A DNA stretch of 64,000 bases, taken from Arbacia lixula. Taxonomy: Eukaryota > Echinodermata > Echinoidea > Arbacioida > Arbaciidae. Shown in pieces: positions 24,290 to 35,397 of the stretch. The position numbers and the translations under genes are program-made. The stretch spans positions 5,470,300 through 5,534,299 of the forward strand of contig OZ022581.1 in the NCBI GenBank assembly GCA_963669155.1, written 5' to 3'. The notes under the pieces are model-generated. The model was not told the DNA's origin, searched no databases, and saw only the letters and a list, made by a program, of their open reading frames with translations. Each line of letters begins with the position of its first letter. Position 1 is the first letter of the stretch.

Positions 24290-24290
24290 A
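24032..24290. repeat. (CT)n / (GA)n microsatellite, compound
   Basis: Two long CT tracts (24032-24134 and about 24236-24290) are joined by a TG-rich and C-rich segment. Open frames of up to 182 codons on the plus strand translate it as Ser-Leu repeats and are artefacts. It lies about 2 kb before the PSKH1 start. Confidence 0.95.
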
Positions 24291-24799
24291 GATGACTATC
24301 ACACATTTGCAATTCTGACCTCTTTTCAGGAGAGCACCTATGGAAAGCGATCTGGACAAAGATTGCAGAAGAATCATCCGAACGCTTCTCCCGTGCGCTC
24401 AGAACATTTCTCAGTCGTTTCCTCCGAGTGTGCTTCATAATTAATAATGATTAACTTGGTTAGAAAACAAGAAAGGGAACTTGTCCACAGAAATGCCTTT
24501 TTAAGGAGCTGTATTTCCTACTGTCTTCCTCCTATCTGCCTGTTCTTCCTACAGGTTGAGCAATCATTGTTATTTATAGGGCCTACTGAAAAAAAAGATA
24601 GTGTCATAAATGTTCGTTCCGCAAAACATTGAAATATTCCTTTAAAAATAAATACCCTCATTGCTCATGTCCGCTCCCAATTCTCAGTCAAAAACTTGGT
24701 CTTAAGACTTGTCGTGTTTTCCGCTTGTCGCTTTTGAAGTAAAACTATCCACAAGTTTATAAGTTAATTCTCTTTGCAATTCTGTTTCCAGTGACGCTC

Positions 24800-26185
24800 C
24801 ATAGCGGGGAGCATGTTTAAATCATTCTCCAATACATCTATTGTCCTCCGAGGCTGCGAACAATAGAGGATCGGGCAAGGCTAGATAGTCAGGAGAGTGT
24901 GGAAGAATACGGTAGGAGGATTTTGCGGTCTGAGTTCTCGGCTCTCTCCTGAAAGAATAGTCTCGTCTCGCCTATCCACGGATTGCCGGAACAAGCCGAT
25001 AATAAGGGCGGTACTGGTCAAGCGCCCGTCGGCTTCTTTTCTTCTCCGGAATATAACGGAGGCTGATTAATGTTCCCCCAGACTACAATAATCAATACTA
25101 CTTGAACTCCAGCGTAGAAAAGAATGTGATTTTGGATAGGCCCCGAATGATGAGTGGTTGCATGGGCGTGAAGTTCATCGATTGAAACACGCCACAGCCT
25201 ACGCACACCATTTGGGAAGTAACCACAACTTCCACGAAGCTTTGAAGTTACCATCAAAATGGAGTCACTGTGTTCGATAAAACTAACCATTTTCTGAATT
25301 CTCTGGTAAACACAAAGAAGGGAACACATGAGAAGAAAAAGAGAAATCGATTCTATGTAGCCACAGACATGAGTCACTGAACATTGCATGCCTGATTGTG
25401 ATTGTACCGACATTCCTTCAGAACTCCATCCCAGCAAGGCAAACACAATTCATGAAGCGAAATTTAAATGCATAAACCATCATATGGGTCTCACCATTCA
25501 TCACGGTTAGATTACTGCAAGATTGAGATCCACATAGATTAATGTGAGGTAGACGATTCAAAAATAAATCCTGACGATTCTCTGAATTAGATTTAATAAC
25601 AACATCAATAACAAAACTTTCATCTACATGTACGTGGCTGATTACATAAGCAAACAAATACATAACAATGTACTATGTACAAGACTGACTAACAAAGAAT
25701 TCGAAAATATATGATAAAGCATATTTAATATTTGAAGACAGAATCAAGATATGACAATACGATTGTATGGCTCGACTCGGAAAAATAGCGTTCTACAAGT
25801 TTCATCTTTTCTTCGAATGTTTGCTTTTTTGTAAGCAGAAAACCTCCGGCGTTCCGAGAGAGCGCTCATTGGTCAAAAGAGAAACTCGACACCCATTCTT
25901 TCTCCGTTACTTTTCTTCTCTCAGCGACGAGCGATGCATGCATCCACACAGGCATGCATGCAGACACAATACACAGGTGCGTTCTTTCTACGTAGGGTTA
26001 GTACGTAAAGATGCAGGCATAAGAAAACTTTGGAATGGTGGTAGTGCGATGGGCGAGCAAGACTCAAGAAGCCGTGGATTGGTACGATAAAACAACTGGA
26101 ATCAACTAAATACAGCACGGAAGACTGATTGAAAGATCACTAGACTGGTTTTCGGTAAATATACTTTTCGCAGTGGTTGCCGTCG
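24800..26185 (+). promoter_or_regulatory. Probable PSKH1 upstream and promoter region
   Basis: Less AT-rich than its surroundings with several CpGs (24840-25050 and 25840-25960), and free of recognisable repeats. An inverted CCAAT box (ATTGG) occurs at 25868-25872. I cannot place the transcription start or exclude an upstream non-coding exon. A 142-codon minus-strand frame at 25018-25446 has two hydrophobic stretches but no family resemblance, and is left uncalled. Confidence 0.35.
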
Positions 26186-26276
26186 ATGAGATATTTGGGA
26201 AGTTATGAGTCGTCAAACTTGTCGTAAATCTGGAGGAGGCTGTCGCATGCAATGGGGTGCGGGAGCGGCAAGCTAG
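26186..26276 (+). promoter_or_regulatory. Upstream open reading frames before the PSKH1 start
   Basis: An ATG at 26186 opens 13 codons ending at 26227. A second ATG at 26205, in the +2 frame relative to the main start, opens 23 codons and ends at TAG 26274-26276, beyond the main ATG at 26252. If both are in the mRNA leader, the second would compete directly with the main start. The transcription start is not known. Confidence 0.4.
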
Positions 26277-27139
26277 CTCCCGATTCCCCGATTGTTGACA
26301 AACATATCGACTGGGTGAAGACTGTGGAAACTGGCGGAGTGCAGTACGGTGTCAACGGTGCAAACTCGGCCAAAGTCAACCACTACAATCGCATCAACAA
26401 TGGCGAGAATAAGACGCAGAAGCGGGCGAAATGGAAGGTCAAATTCGACCCACGGGTCAATGCCAAATATGATATCAAAGCCCTTATTGGCACGGGGACG
26501 TACAGCCGGGTGGTTCGGGTGGAGCATCGATCAACAAGGCAGCCTTACGCGATCAAGATGGTGGAGAAGAAGCGAGATGGAAAGCAGTTCTGGGAAGTGG
26601 AGCTTAACATCCTACGCAGGGTCCGCCACACCAACATCATACAGCTCCTGGAGGTTTATGACGGCAAGGACAGGATCTATATGATCATGGAACTCGCGAC
26701 CGGAGGCGAGTTGTTTGACCGGATCGTGACGCGAGGTAACTTCACCGAGCGGGATGCGACGCGGGTCCTCCACATGGTTCTGGATGCAGTCCGGTACCTG
26801 CATGGGCTTGGGATAACTCACAGAGACCTTAAACCAGAGAATCTCCTCTACTACCATCCGGGGAATGAGTCAAAGATCATGATCACAGACTTTGGGTTAG
26901 CCAGCTATCGCAAGACAGCAGAAGCACCTGAGAATAACATGATGAGGACCATCTGTGGAACACCAGAATACATTGCTCCGGAGATTCTCCTACGGAAACT
27001 GTATAATCAGTCGGTAGACTTATGGGCAATAGGAGTGGTGGCGTACATTTTGTTGAGTGGTCGTATGCCATTCGACGATGACAATAGAACAAGACTTTAT
27101 CGGAAGATACTCCGGGCCAAATATTCCTTCACGGGAGAT
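26252..27139 (+). CDS. PSKH1: PSKH1, protein serine kinase H1, coding exon 1
   Basis: This exon gives residues 1-296 of a CAMK-group Ser/Thr kinase. The start MGCGSGK is right for N-myristoylation at Gly2 and palmitoylation at Cys3, the membrane anchor of PSKH1. KFDPRVNAKYDIKALIG leads into the kinase domain. Visible motifs: glycine loop G80-T-G-T-Y-S-R-V87, ATP-binding Lys102, helix-C Glu117, catalytic HRDLKPEN at 190-197, DFG at 213-215, and CGTPEYIAPE at 235-244. All catalytic residues are present, so it should be active. PSKH1 is known at Golgi, centrosome and nuclear speckles in mammals. The exon ends YSFTGD in phase 0 before the donor GTAAGT. Reading on to the stop at 27187 is only intron. 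The sequence match to vertebrate PSKH1 is very close through the whole domain. Confidence 0.97.
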
Positions 27140-27391
27140 GTAAGTATAACAGGAGGAGGCAATTCTTTGTGTGGAATGAAAGAGTGATTATGCCATATAC
27201 AGACCATTTTGACGGCGTTAGTGGATTCACAAACGGCGACAGTTTGGTCTGTATATAAACAAATATGTATAAATTACAATCAAGTTGTTGCCCTTAAAAT
27301 TGTTCCCATATAATGGACCAAAATTTTGTATTTCGTCATTGTAATAACTTCCATAATGTGATTGCCCATGTATGTACATTAACCTTATACA

Positions 27392-27602
27392 CTACAGCTC
27401 AAAGGAATTGGCATAGGGAAAGGGAAAACGAAGAAAGGGGAGGAGCCGTAGTTTTCAACCGCGGTATATTTTGTCCAGTTCAGCATGAAACATGATGCTT
27501 TTTTTAATATTTTTATGAGTTTTCACTGCCAAAATGACTTCAGACAAACTGCGGCTCCTTCCCTTTCTTCCCTTTCCCTATGCCAATTCCTTTGAGCTGT
27601 AG
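27392..27602. mobile_element. Short TIR element, CTACAGCTCAAAGG ends
   Basis: The left end CTACAGCTCAAAGGAATTGG is inverted at the right end (CCAATTCCTTTGAGCTGTAG). The arms continue through CATAGGGAAAGGGAA and GGAGCCG(T/C)AG, for roughly 65 bp with few mismatches. It has the size and form of a MITE. It is non-coding. Confidence 0.75.
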
Positions 27603-27610
27603 ATTACCAA

Positions 27611-27621
27611 AGAGAGAGAGT

Positions 27622-27661
<40 letters not shown>
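27611..27661. repeat. (GA)n microsatellite
   Basis: A nearly pure AGAG tract follows directly after the TIR element ending at 27602. Confidence 0.9.
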
Positions 27662-27665
<4 letters not shown>

Positions 27666-28987
27666 AAAGAGAGAGTAAACAAGAGGCAGAGTTGAAGAGA
27701 GAGAATAGAGACGTGTATGATCTTACACGTGTGCCAATCAGTTTGTCATGTTTATTCAAATTCACAGGCTACAGTGTATGTAGTACTCACCTCCACTTTT
27801 TAATGGATTTGTTTTCAAACTTTGTGCTCAATTTCAACTCTCTCCTTTAAAACTATCTTTGTTCTTGGAAATGGATGGAAAGGGTATTTTTTTTTCTTTC
27901 CATTTGAAGTACTCATTCCCAGAAGTAGGGAAGTCTTTTCATTGTGTGAGTCACCATTCCCTACATATTTTGATTACATAATGTGCATGACGCCCACTCA
28001 CAATCACATATTTGTCTTGACCCTTTTGTCCCTTTAAGAACTCTGGTCAACTTCAGTCTAAGGAGATATAAAACCTGAATGTTCATACATGTATCAAAAT
28101 CCTTTCTCCACTATTGTACCCAAGAATGATCACTTTTTAAATGTAAACATACTTGTGGTAGATTCAGATAAATAATATTTGCAAATGACTGCTGAATTAA
28201 ATCAATGATGAATTGATTGAGAAATGTGCTCATGTGTCTGCCAATTAACACCAAGCTTGTATGGAGGGATATTGTAAAATGTTTATTGTAGATGATGTGA
28301 ACATCAAACATGAATATTTTTTTTGCGAAAAAAAAATGCCAACAAAAAAGTCAGTATCACACATTAGTGTGCAAACATCAGTCCTTGGTATGTTTGTAAA
28401 AAAAAAGTAAATATCTGATTAGATTTGTCAAGTCATTATTTATTTCTTAAGGATAAAGATTGCTGAAAATGTTACAAAACATGTTCCCAAAAACTTTTAC
28501 TGTACATCCTTTGACTTTATTTACATGTATGATGTGTAAATATCAGCTTAATTTGAGTTGAAACTTAAAAAAAGTGTCAAATGATTTTGTTAACATCTGG
28601 TACTATAAACCAGTATCATAAATCCGGTGGTAACTAATCTCTATAAACTCGATTGCAGTGATTGACAGAATGTCCCACAGTGTATTCGCATTATCGTGGT
28701 AGCATGCGTGTTTGTCTGAAGTAATTTTGGCACTGAAAACTCATAAAAACATTAAAAACGTTAGAAAAAATCAGTGAGTCGGCGTCAAGTTAATAGAGAT
28801 GGCCGGAAAATTGATGGCTGTATAATCGAGGTCGACTTGTACATTCTTCTTGAGTAGCAGAACAAAAGACTCTTCTCTGTGTTTACAGATATAGGTAATG
28901 GCTCTCAGGTATTTTTCTCAAGTCTTTTTCAGTTACACATAATTTACATTATGCAGTTCCTTCCACCAACCACCCATGCTTGATCAG

Positions 28988-29155
28988 GGGAGCGTTTCAT
29001 AAAAGTTGTCAGCACTGACTAAATAGTCGGTGCCAACAATTACAGTGAAATCCTCAGTTTTGATTGGCTGAGAGGCACTAGCCTCTGACTGTTACTATGG
29101 TAACTGTCGGAGAAAGACAACTTGTCAGTGCTGACAACTTTCATGAAACGCTCCC
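28988..29155. mobile_element. Short TIR element, GGGAGCGTTTCAT ends
   Basis: The left end GGGAGCGTTTCATAAAAGTT, followed by GTCAGCACTGAC, is inverted at the right end (GTCAGTGCTGACAACTTTCA then TGAAACGCTCCC). The element is about 168 bp and has no frame. Its right end has been included in a triplication of neighbouring DNA. Confidence 0.75.
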
Positions 29156-29503
29156 ATGGTGTGTGTTACAAGGAACAGTGTTTCACATAATGCTGGAAAA
29201 ATGTGTGAACACTTAAATGTTCACTTACTGGTACTTCATACAATGTCAGTGCTGACAACTTTCATGAAACGCTCCCATGGTGTGTGTTACAAGGAACAGT
29301 GTTTCACATAATGCTGGAAAAATGTGTGAACACTTAAATGTTCACTTACTGGTACTTCATACAATGTTCACATAGTGCTGACAACTTTCATGAAACGCTC
29401 CCATGGTGTGTGTTACAAGGAACAGTGTTTCACATAATGCTGGAAAAATGTGTGAACACTTAAATGTTCACTTACTGGTACTTCATACAATGTTCACATA
29501 GCA
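29124..29503. repeat. Three tandem copies of a 121-127-bp block
   Basis: Each copy starts near GTGCTGACAACTTTCATGAA, runs through ACGCTCCCATGG and TGGAAAAATGTGTGAACACT, and ends GGTACTTCATACAATG. The copies are almost identical, so the triplication is recent. The first part of the unit is the right arm of the MITE at 28988-29155. Confidence 0.9.
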
Positions 29504-32118
29504 ATTGTATCACTGTGATTGTGCCATAGTAGTACAATTAGAGGCCAACAGACCAGTCTTAAAGTGCTAGTTTTATTGTAGGACTTTAGAGTTGACCATG
29601 CAGGTTTTTATGTAGTAATAAACTTTATTTTCTTGGTGGTGGCAAGTGGTTATCCACTTTTATTACTCTTTTTCACACTTTACAGCAGGGATAATGAATA
29701 AAGGCTTACAATTCAACAGCTCCTAACCATCCATAAAACAGCTCCAAATGGTTCCAAAGTCTGTTCCTCATGCAAATTTGTATGCAAAGGATCATAAAAC
29801 ATACCCTGATGCAGTGGATATTCTGTGGGTTTACAGCCTGCAGATTACAGTGCATATGATTTGATAGCGTGTACCTAGTCCTATGTAAATTTGCAGTTAG
29901 TATGCCAATTGTGTAAGGAAGAGGTATTGTCCATTTGTGGATGTGGTGCTTGTGGTGTAACAACTTCTGCACTTCTTTCCTGTGGCAAAGAAGATTGGGA
30001 ACAACATTCCATGTTCTTCTAGCGCAGCAGGTAACATGAGCTTGTTTTTGACATTGTTTTTGTCTTATCCCATGGTACCAAAATGATTTTTTTTCATAGG
30101 CTAAGTTTGGATTATTTATAAACTACAGGTTCAAACAGCCAATGAGCTATGAGCATTGTCATGTTGATTAAGCTTTTCCATTGTAGTAAGTTACGAAACA
30201 TGATCGAGATTCTATGCAATATAGTCCTACTTGCCATACATGTTACTCTATGGTTGCATAAAACAAGGTAATGGGGACTGCTCACATCGCACAACATTTA
30301 GAATGCTGTTCACCATAGGTTTTGTACCAACATGTGAATGTACTATGATACAGTTCAAAATGAGCTATTATAGTGGGACATTGTAAACATTTTGTACTTC
30401 GCCTGGCAAATTTTTTTTATACACACATACTAGGTGTTAAAACAACTGTTGACACTTTTGAAAAATAATGATAACTTGAATCAAGCTGAAAGTGATACAT
30501 CATAAAGTCAAGGGATTTTGTCAATTTTTGTAGAAGTAGGTTTTTATGACATTCATCAATTGATTTTCTTGTAATAATCCTTGGAATATTTGATAAGATT
30601 TCTCCTCTTGGACAAATTTAGACCAAACAATTGTGTGTATCAGAAAATTAATTCAGAACACAACAATGACCACTGAATGTATCACACCTATCAATCCATT
30701 AGCGACTGCCAATGTTAGTGATAATGCGTGATGCCTCCGGCAGAAAAGACGTTATGGGTTGACATGTGTGATGCACAATGATTTGAGGCTTTTTGAGCTG
30801 TAACTTGTTTTAAATTACTTTTCAAAAGTGTTCGAAGTTTTGTTTAACACCTACATGTACATCAAATCAGCTTTATTTTTAACCTCATTTACAAATTTGG
30901 TTCAAAAAAGTAAACAACAATCAATATGTATAGTTACATAACATGTCACTGAAAAAATATGTTTGAAACATGTGTGATCATTATTAATTAATGTGTATTC
31001 ACTTTAACTTTACAATGGAGCAAACAGGGTTTATTGTGATACATGTTTTTAAATCCTTGGTTACATTAACATTCCTACCACTCCCTTAAAGCCTGTGTCT
31101 ACTTATAAAATACAAGTTTTAAAAATAGCAAATTGGGCACATTGTAAAAAGTTTCCTGAAGGGGCAGTGGGGTACGTATTCTTTTTTACTTGCTGTGCAT
31201 CACCTTAAAAGGTAGTGGGAAAATCTTTGTTAGGATGCTACCGCCCGAGCCTTGCCAAAGTGGGGAACTACTTCAGGCGACAGTCTGTTTTTGTCATGAT
31301 AAATAAAGTTGATTTTTCACTGCTCTTTTCATCCAAGCCTATAAAGTGAACACCTTTTCACTACAAGTGCTTGGTAGTTAATAAATAACAATGCTGTCCA
31401 GTACTCCTTTCTCTTCATGTTGTAGTGACTCTGATTGTGTTCTTTCACAGCTTCACAGCATAATCCAAAATTTCTGGGGCAAGTGCTCTATGATAAATGC
31501 TTCATGTACAGTTTTTTTTTTCATTTTGGAGAAAAGTGAGTCCGAAATGGTTTACACTATACTTTGACAAAATGCAAAACAAATTAAAAATATTTTGGTA
31601 ACATATTTTTCCCTGGGAACTAATCACTTGAAGAGTAAATCAATGATTCAGATTGACTTCTTGAAATTGTACTGCCATATGACTGTAAATTTCATGTCCG
31701 ACTTCTCTGAATAGAACAGATAAATGAATACTCATTAATTAATTGATCACAGTCAATGTATATAAACAATTAGCAACTTCATTGAACATCTTTACTACAT
31801 TCAGACCATGGTATAATGTACAGTCAAATATATGACTCATACATGTCTGCATTCATGAAATGAAACCATTTTGTTAAATTGGTGATTGAAGAGCCACCCC
31901 CATCACCAACAGTTCCCTTTAATCTGTCTAGATTATGATGCACTTCTGCCGTTTCAGAGAGCTTTTGATTGTTAATGTGCGAAATCAATAATGAATTTAC
32001 TTCTTTTTAAAATGGGGACTTCTAAATTGGCTACAGGCAACATAACTATCGGTCCTGATTCATACATTCACCAGCAATGTAGACCTTAATGATTTACATT
32101 CATGCAACTGTTTTTCAG

Positions 32119-32225
32119 TCTTTCTCCCTGTTTACTGGCAAAACCCTTTAGAAGAAGACATCAGTTAAAAGCTATCTCGGATATATACATGAATGATTTG
32201 TATCGCCTGCAGCAACAACATTCAG
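32119..32225 (+). CDS. Candidate cryptic exon a (plus strand, in PSKH1 intron 1)
   Basis: An acceptor CTGTTTTTCAG precedes 32119 and GGTATTTTTCC offers a donor after 32225. In the frame starting at 32120 the peptide is LSPCLLAKPFRRRHQLKAIS, then DIYMNDLYRLQQQHS, with no stop. The final base G joins with AC of the exon at 32308 to give Asp, so the two open segments join in phase through an 82-base intron. The result looks helical. I do not recognise the family. The reverse strand can also be read as coding-like over parts of this DNA, so confidence is low. Confidence 0.3.
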
Positions 32226-32307
32226 GTATTTTTCCCCAGTTTTGGGGGAAAGAATAGCTGACCATTAGCAAATGGTGTGCAGACAATGGTCTTGTTTTTT
32301 AACACAG

Positions 32308-32459
32308 ACGTTTACAAAAAACTGCAGATGCAGAGATTTGCACATGATTTGATTCTCCTGGCCAGTGAGAGGGAGTTGGCATGCTCCAAGGCTGTGCTGC
32401 GCTACAGGGAACATACCAGAGCCCCATTGTGTGATTGTTGCTGCGTTACTGAAGAATAG
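32308..32459 (+). CDS. Candidate cryptic exon b with stop (plus strand)
   Basis: A good acceptor (CTTGTTTTTTAACACAG) precedes 32308. The peptide continues VYKKLQMQRFAHDLILLASE, then RELACSKAVLRYREH and TRAPLCDCC, ending at TAG 32457-32459. It is locally richer in G and C than the surroundings and looks like the end of a helical protein, but it matches no family I know. A nested gene, an alternative PSKH1 terminal exon or chance are all possible. No convincing upstream exon in the required phase was found. Confidence 0.32.
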
Positions 32460-32727
32460 ATGCCAGCACATTCATGCATACTAGCTATTTTAGGACCTGT
32501 TTGGTTACATGTATGGAGGAGGTTAATTCTCTCATTGACGTCTCTGTAGAGTCTCACTCTGTGGGAACTACAGAGTTTAGGGAAAGTCTCTGTAATTTTC
32601 AGCCACTCTGTACTTTGAAATGTACTTGTACTCTGTATTGAAAATGTTTTGGCTGCAAATTTGTACTCTTCTTGGTTTTTGGTTTATGATTTTACGCATG
32701 GTTCATACAAGACCTGGGTCCTGTCCA

Positions 32728-32893
32728 GGGCCATGTTGCATTTAGGTTTTCAATTAGTGTAACTTACCATCAATGGAAACTACTATGGTAACAGGAACAA
32801 TAATGAGATTTCATTGGCTGTTGGCATGGTACATGTACTTACCATTGATGGTAGGTTACAATAATTGAAAACCTATTTATATGCAACATGGCC
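32728..32893. mobile_element. Short TIR element related to the one at 792-944
   Basis: Ends GGGCCATGTTGCAT and ATGCAACATGGCCC are inverted. Subterminal AGGTTTTCAATTA and the ACCATCAATGG core are inverted too. Shared core text with 792-944 marks the same superfamily with changed ends. Confidence 0.72.
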
Positions 32894-33128
32894 CAGATTA
32901 TCAAGTTTTGAGATTGATTTCAATTTGACTTTGGATTTAAATCAATTGTAATTGTACATTAGAGACTAGATTGTTATTGATTTATATCAATGGCAGCTCT
33001 TCATAAGATGAGGCCCTGTATAACTGATTCATGCACAACCTGATAAGTCTTTTTCTGTGAAATAATCAGGCACTTTCCACCCCTCCCCAGGAAGTGGTCA
33101 AAGTCTTGACCACTGGAATTTGTGGGTG

Positions 33129-33657
33129 TTAAAGATTGTCCGTCCCTTTTGCAAGCTTAAAATTTAAAATCGTCTATCACGTTCGTAAATTGAAGAAAGT
33201 GTGATTCAAGACCATTTCTAAGAATATAGCATGTTGAAGCTTTCTGTATATGTAAAAAAAAATCAGCCGTTAAATTTCAAACCGACTTTTTTCGTACTAC
33301 GAAAAAAGTATTAGTCTTTGTTACAGTATCTATGTGGTTATTATGCATGTGTGAAATCCTAATTTTATGAGTAACTACCAAACTTTGGAGATGATTCCTT
33401 CCGTAGAACCATTTTTTTCATAATGCGTTTTTTAATTAAATAAACAGATTAATCAATAAAGCAGATATTTCAACAAAAACTGCTAAGAGCCTGAGGTAAA
33501 GACTATTAATCAGACGTTGTTTACATGCATTATTTGAATTTTACACTACGTATCAGTTTCAAATTGTGAATACAGAGCTTGCTAACACTTCTCTATATGT
33601 TTTGCCAATGTTTTGATGGTTTTGTGGTGATCTGAAAAAGGGACTAGCTGTCTTTAA
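33129..33657 (-). mobile_element. TTAA-flanked MITE, family 2B, copy 1
   Basis: 529 bp from TTAA to TTAA. The termini are AGATTGTCCGTCCCTTTTGC and GGGACTAGCTGTCT. Inside lies the palindrome ACTTTTTTCGTACTACGAAA plus AAAGT. It is inverted relative to copies at 34587-35115 and 45910-46439, which have almost the same length and a very similar sequence. No coding capacity. Confidence 0.88.
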
Positions 33658-34263
33658 ATAAAGGCCAGTCCAGCTTACAGAAACAAGAACTCTTGTAAGA
33701 CTTTGCATTTTTTCTTTGCATTTTTGTAGACTAATAAGCAGTGCCATTTTTGGTGTCCTTTCTTTACACTGTCATCTTGGTAGACAATCACATTGTCCTC
33801 AGCTTTCATGTATTAAAAAAATATGATTAGAATGACTACTGAAATTATGAGGAATTGTATGCTTTACTGCATCTTATTTTTTTACACATTTGATTCCAAC
33901 TTGTTTATGTGTGTGCTTGTACAAAGTACTAATAGTTTACTCGCAATCCTTTTTTTGGGAAGATCTGCATAGTGATGTGTCATAAAATGCTCACCACCTG
34001 TTGTAAATGACCAATCTTCTACAGTGTCCACTTCATTATCTGTAAGTTTGATTACATCCAAATAAGGTGTGGAATGGTATCAAGGCATAGTTATCTGTAA
34101 AGATGTTCTTCGTAATGTGGGCCTTCCATTTTCTCTATTTTGTGATGTGAAATTTAGTGCTTTGTTTGCGAGACTATATTACAGAAATGTCAACCTCTGC
34201 AGCAGAAGTGATATCGTGTTACGACTGCACAATGCACCAAATGATATCGGGGGTGTACATTAC

Positions 34264-34479
34264 GCGGAGAGAGAAACAAACAAAGACAGGCTGTTCCATT
34301 GTTCTTGTGACATGACAATAAACCATATATGACCGTTGATTTCCCAGTAGTATATCAGCCGCTCTCGGAGGCTCAGGAATGTACACTTGTGCCCCTGTAT
34401 CACAAGATATTGTTAGGAGCGTATCCTCCATGTACAGGTCCAACATGTAGCAGTACAGAGAGCATAGCCATGAATCAAC
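34264..34479 (-). CDS. Candidate cryptic exon B (minus strand)
   Basis: On the minus strand an open frame of 72 codons lies between an acceptor-like CCATTCAG and a donor GTAATG. The peptide includes VDSWLCSLYCYMLDLYMEDT, then LLTISCDTGAQVYIPEPPRA, then ADILLGNQRSYMVYCHV. It starts and ends in phase 0 and is locally less AT-rich. It occupies the spacer between two inverted family 2B MITEs. I recognise no domain. Chance open frames of this length are expected in 64 kb, and the acceptor has a poor pyrimidine tract. Confidence 0.25.
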
Positions 34480-34586
34480 CTGAATGGTCATCATGTTGAT
34501 TAGATAGTTCTTTCTACCAAGTAAACAACATTTGACTCATAATCATGTAAAAGTTACAGCTCAAATCAAACTGAAATCTGCACACT

Positions 34587-35115
34587 TTAAAGACAGCCAG
34601 TCCCTTCTTCAGATCACCACAAAACCATCGACACATTGGCAAAACATATAGAGAAGTGTTAGCAAACTCTATATTCACAATTTGAAACTGATACGTAGTG
34701 AAAAATTCAAATAATGCACGTAAACAACTTCTGATTAATAGTCTTTACCTCAGGCTCTTAGCAGTTTGTGTTGAAATATCTGCTTTATTGATTAATCTGT
34801 TAATTAAATTATAAAACGCATTATGAAAAAAAAATATTCTATGGAAGGAATCATCTCCAAAGTTTGGTAGTTACTCATAAAATTAGGATTTCACACACGC
34901 ATAATAACCACATAGATACTGTAACAAAGACTAATACTTTTTTCGTAGTACGAAAAAAGTCGGTTTGAAATTTAACGGCTGAAATTTTTTACATATACAG
35001 AAAGCTTCAACATGCTATATTCTTAGAAATGGTCTTGAATCACACTTTCTTCAATTTACGATCGTGATAGACGATTTCAAATTTTAAGCTTGCAAAAGGG
35101 ATGAACAATCTTTAA
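34587..35115 (+). mobile_element. TTAA-flanked MITE, family 2B, copy 2
   Basis: 529 bp, TTAA at both ends, termini AGACAGCCAGTCCCTTCTTC and TTGCAAAAGGGATGAACAAT. It is the inverted partner of 33129-33657 and contains the same TTTTTTCGTAGTACGAAAAA palindrome. Confidence 0.88.
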
Positions 35116-35220
35116 GTAGAAGTAGGATGTCAAATGTTATGGGGGAAGTCATTGTGAATTATTATTGCCACAATCTTTTTAATATTCAATTAGATTATAA
35201 GTTTTGACAAATCAGCATGG

Positions 35221-35397
35221 TGTTTCACCAAGCTATTCATAAGTTACGAACGACTTTACGAACAACTGGTGATCCCTTCTGGTGCTAAATGCTACACCAC
35301 ACTTTCTTCATTGAGAATCTGATGTAGCACAAGAAGGGATCATCAGTCGTACATTAAGTCATTCGTAACTTACATGTACAAACAGCTTGGTGAAACA
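35221..35397. mobile_element. Short TIR element, TGTTTCACCAAGCT ends
   Basis: The left end TGTTTCACCAAGCT is inverted at the right end (AGCTTGGTGAAACA). The arms continue imperfectly through AAGTTACGAA(C/T)GACTT and GATCCCTTCT(G/T)GTGC. It forms a long hairpin without a frame. Confidence 0.72.

Noticed and set aside
23892..24440. 182-codon plus-strand frame
   Set aside because: Most of it is translation of the (CT)n microsatellite as Ser-Leu repeats.
25018..25446. 142-codon minus-strand frame with two hydrophobic segments
   Set aside because: No family resemblance or splice context. A frame of this length is possible by chance in 64 kb.
29707..29837. Possible minus-strand terminal exon reading EYPLHQGMFYDPLHTNLHEE
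   Set aside because: The acceptor is weak and the phase does not fit the other minus-strand candidates. A plus-strand reading of the same DNA is equally plausible.
32310..32448. Minus-strand reading of the region of candidate exon b
   Set aside because: The only open minus-strand frame needs a phase that candidate exon B (34264-34479) does not provide. The plus-strand pair joins in phase.
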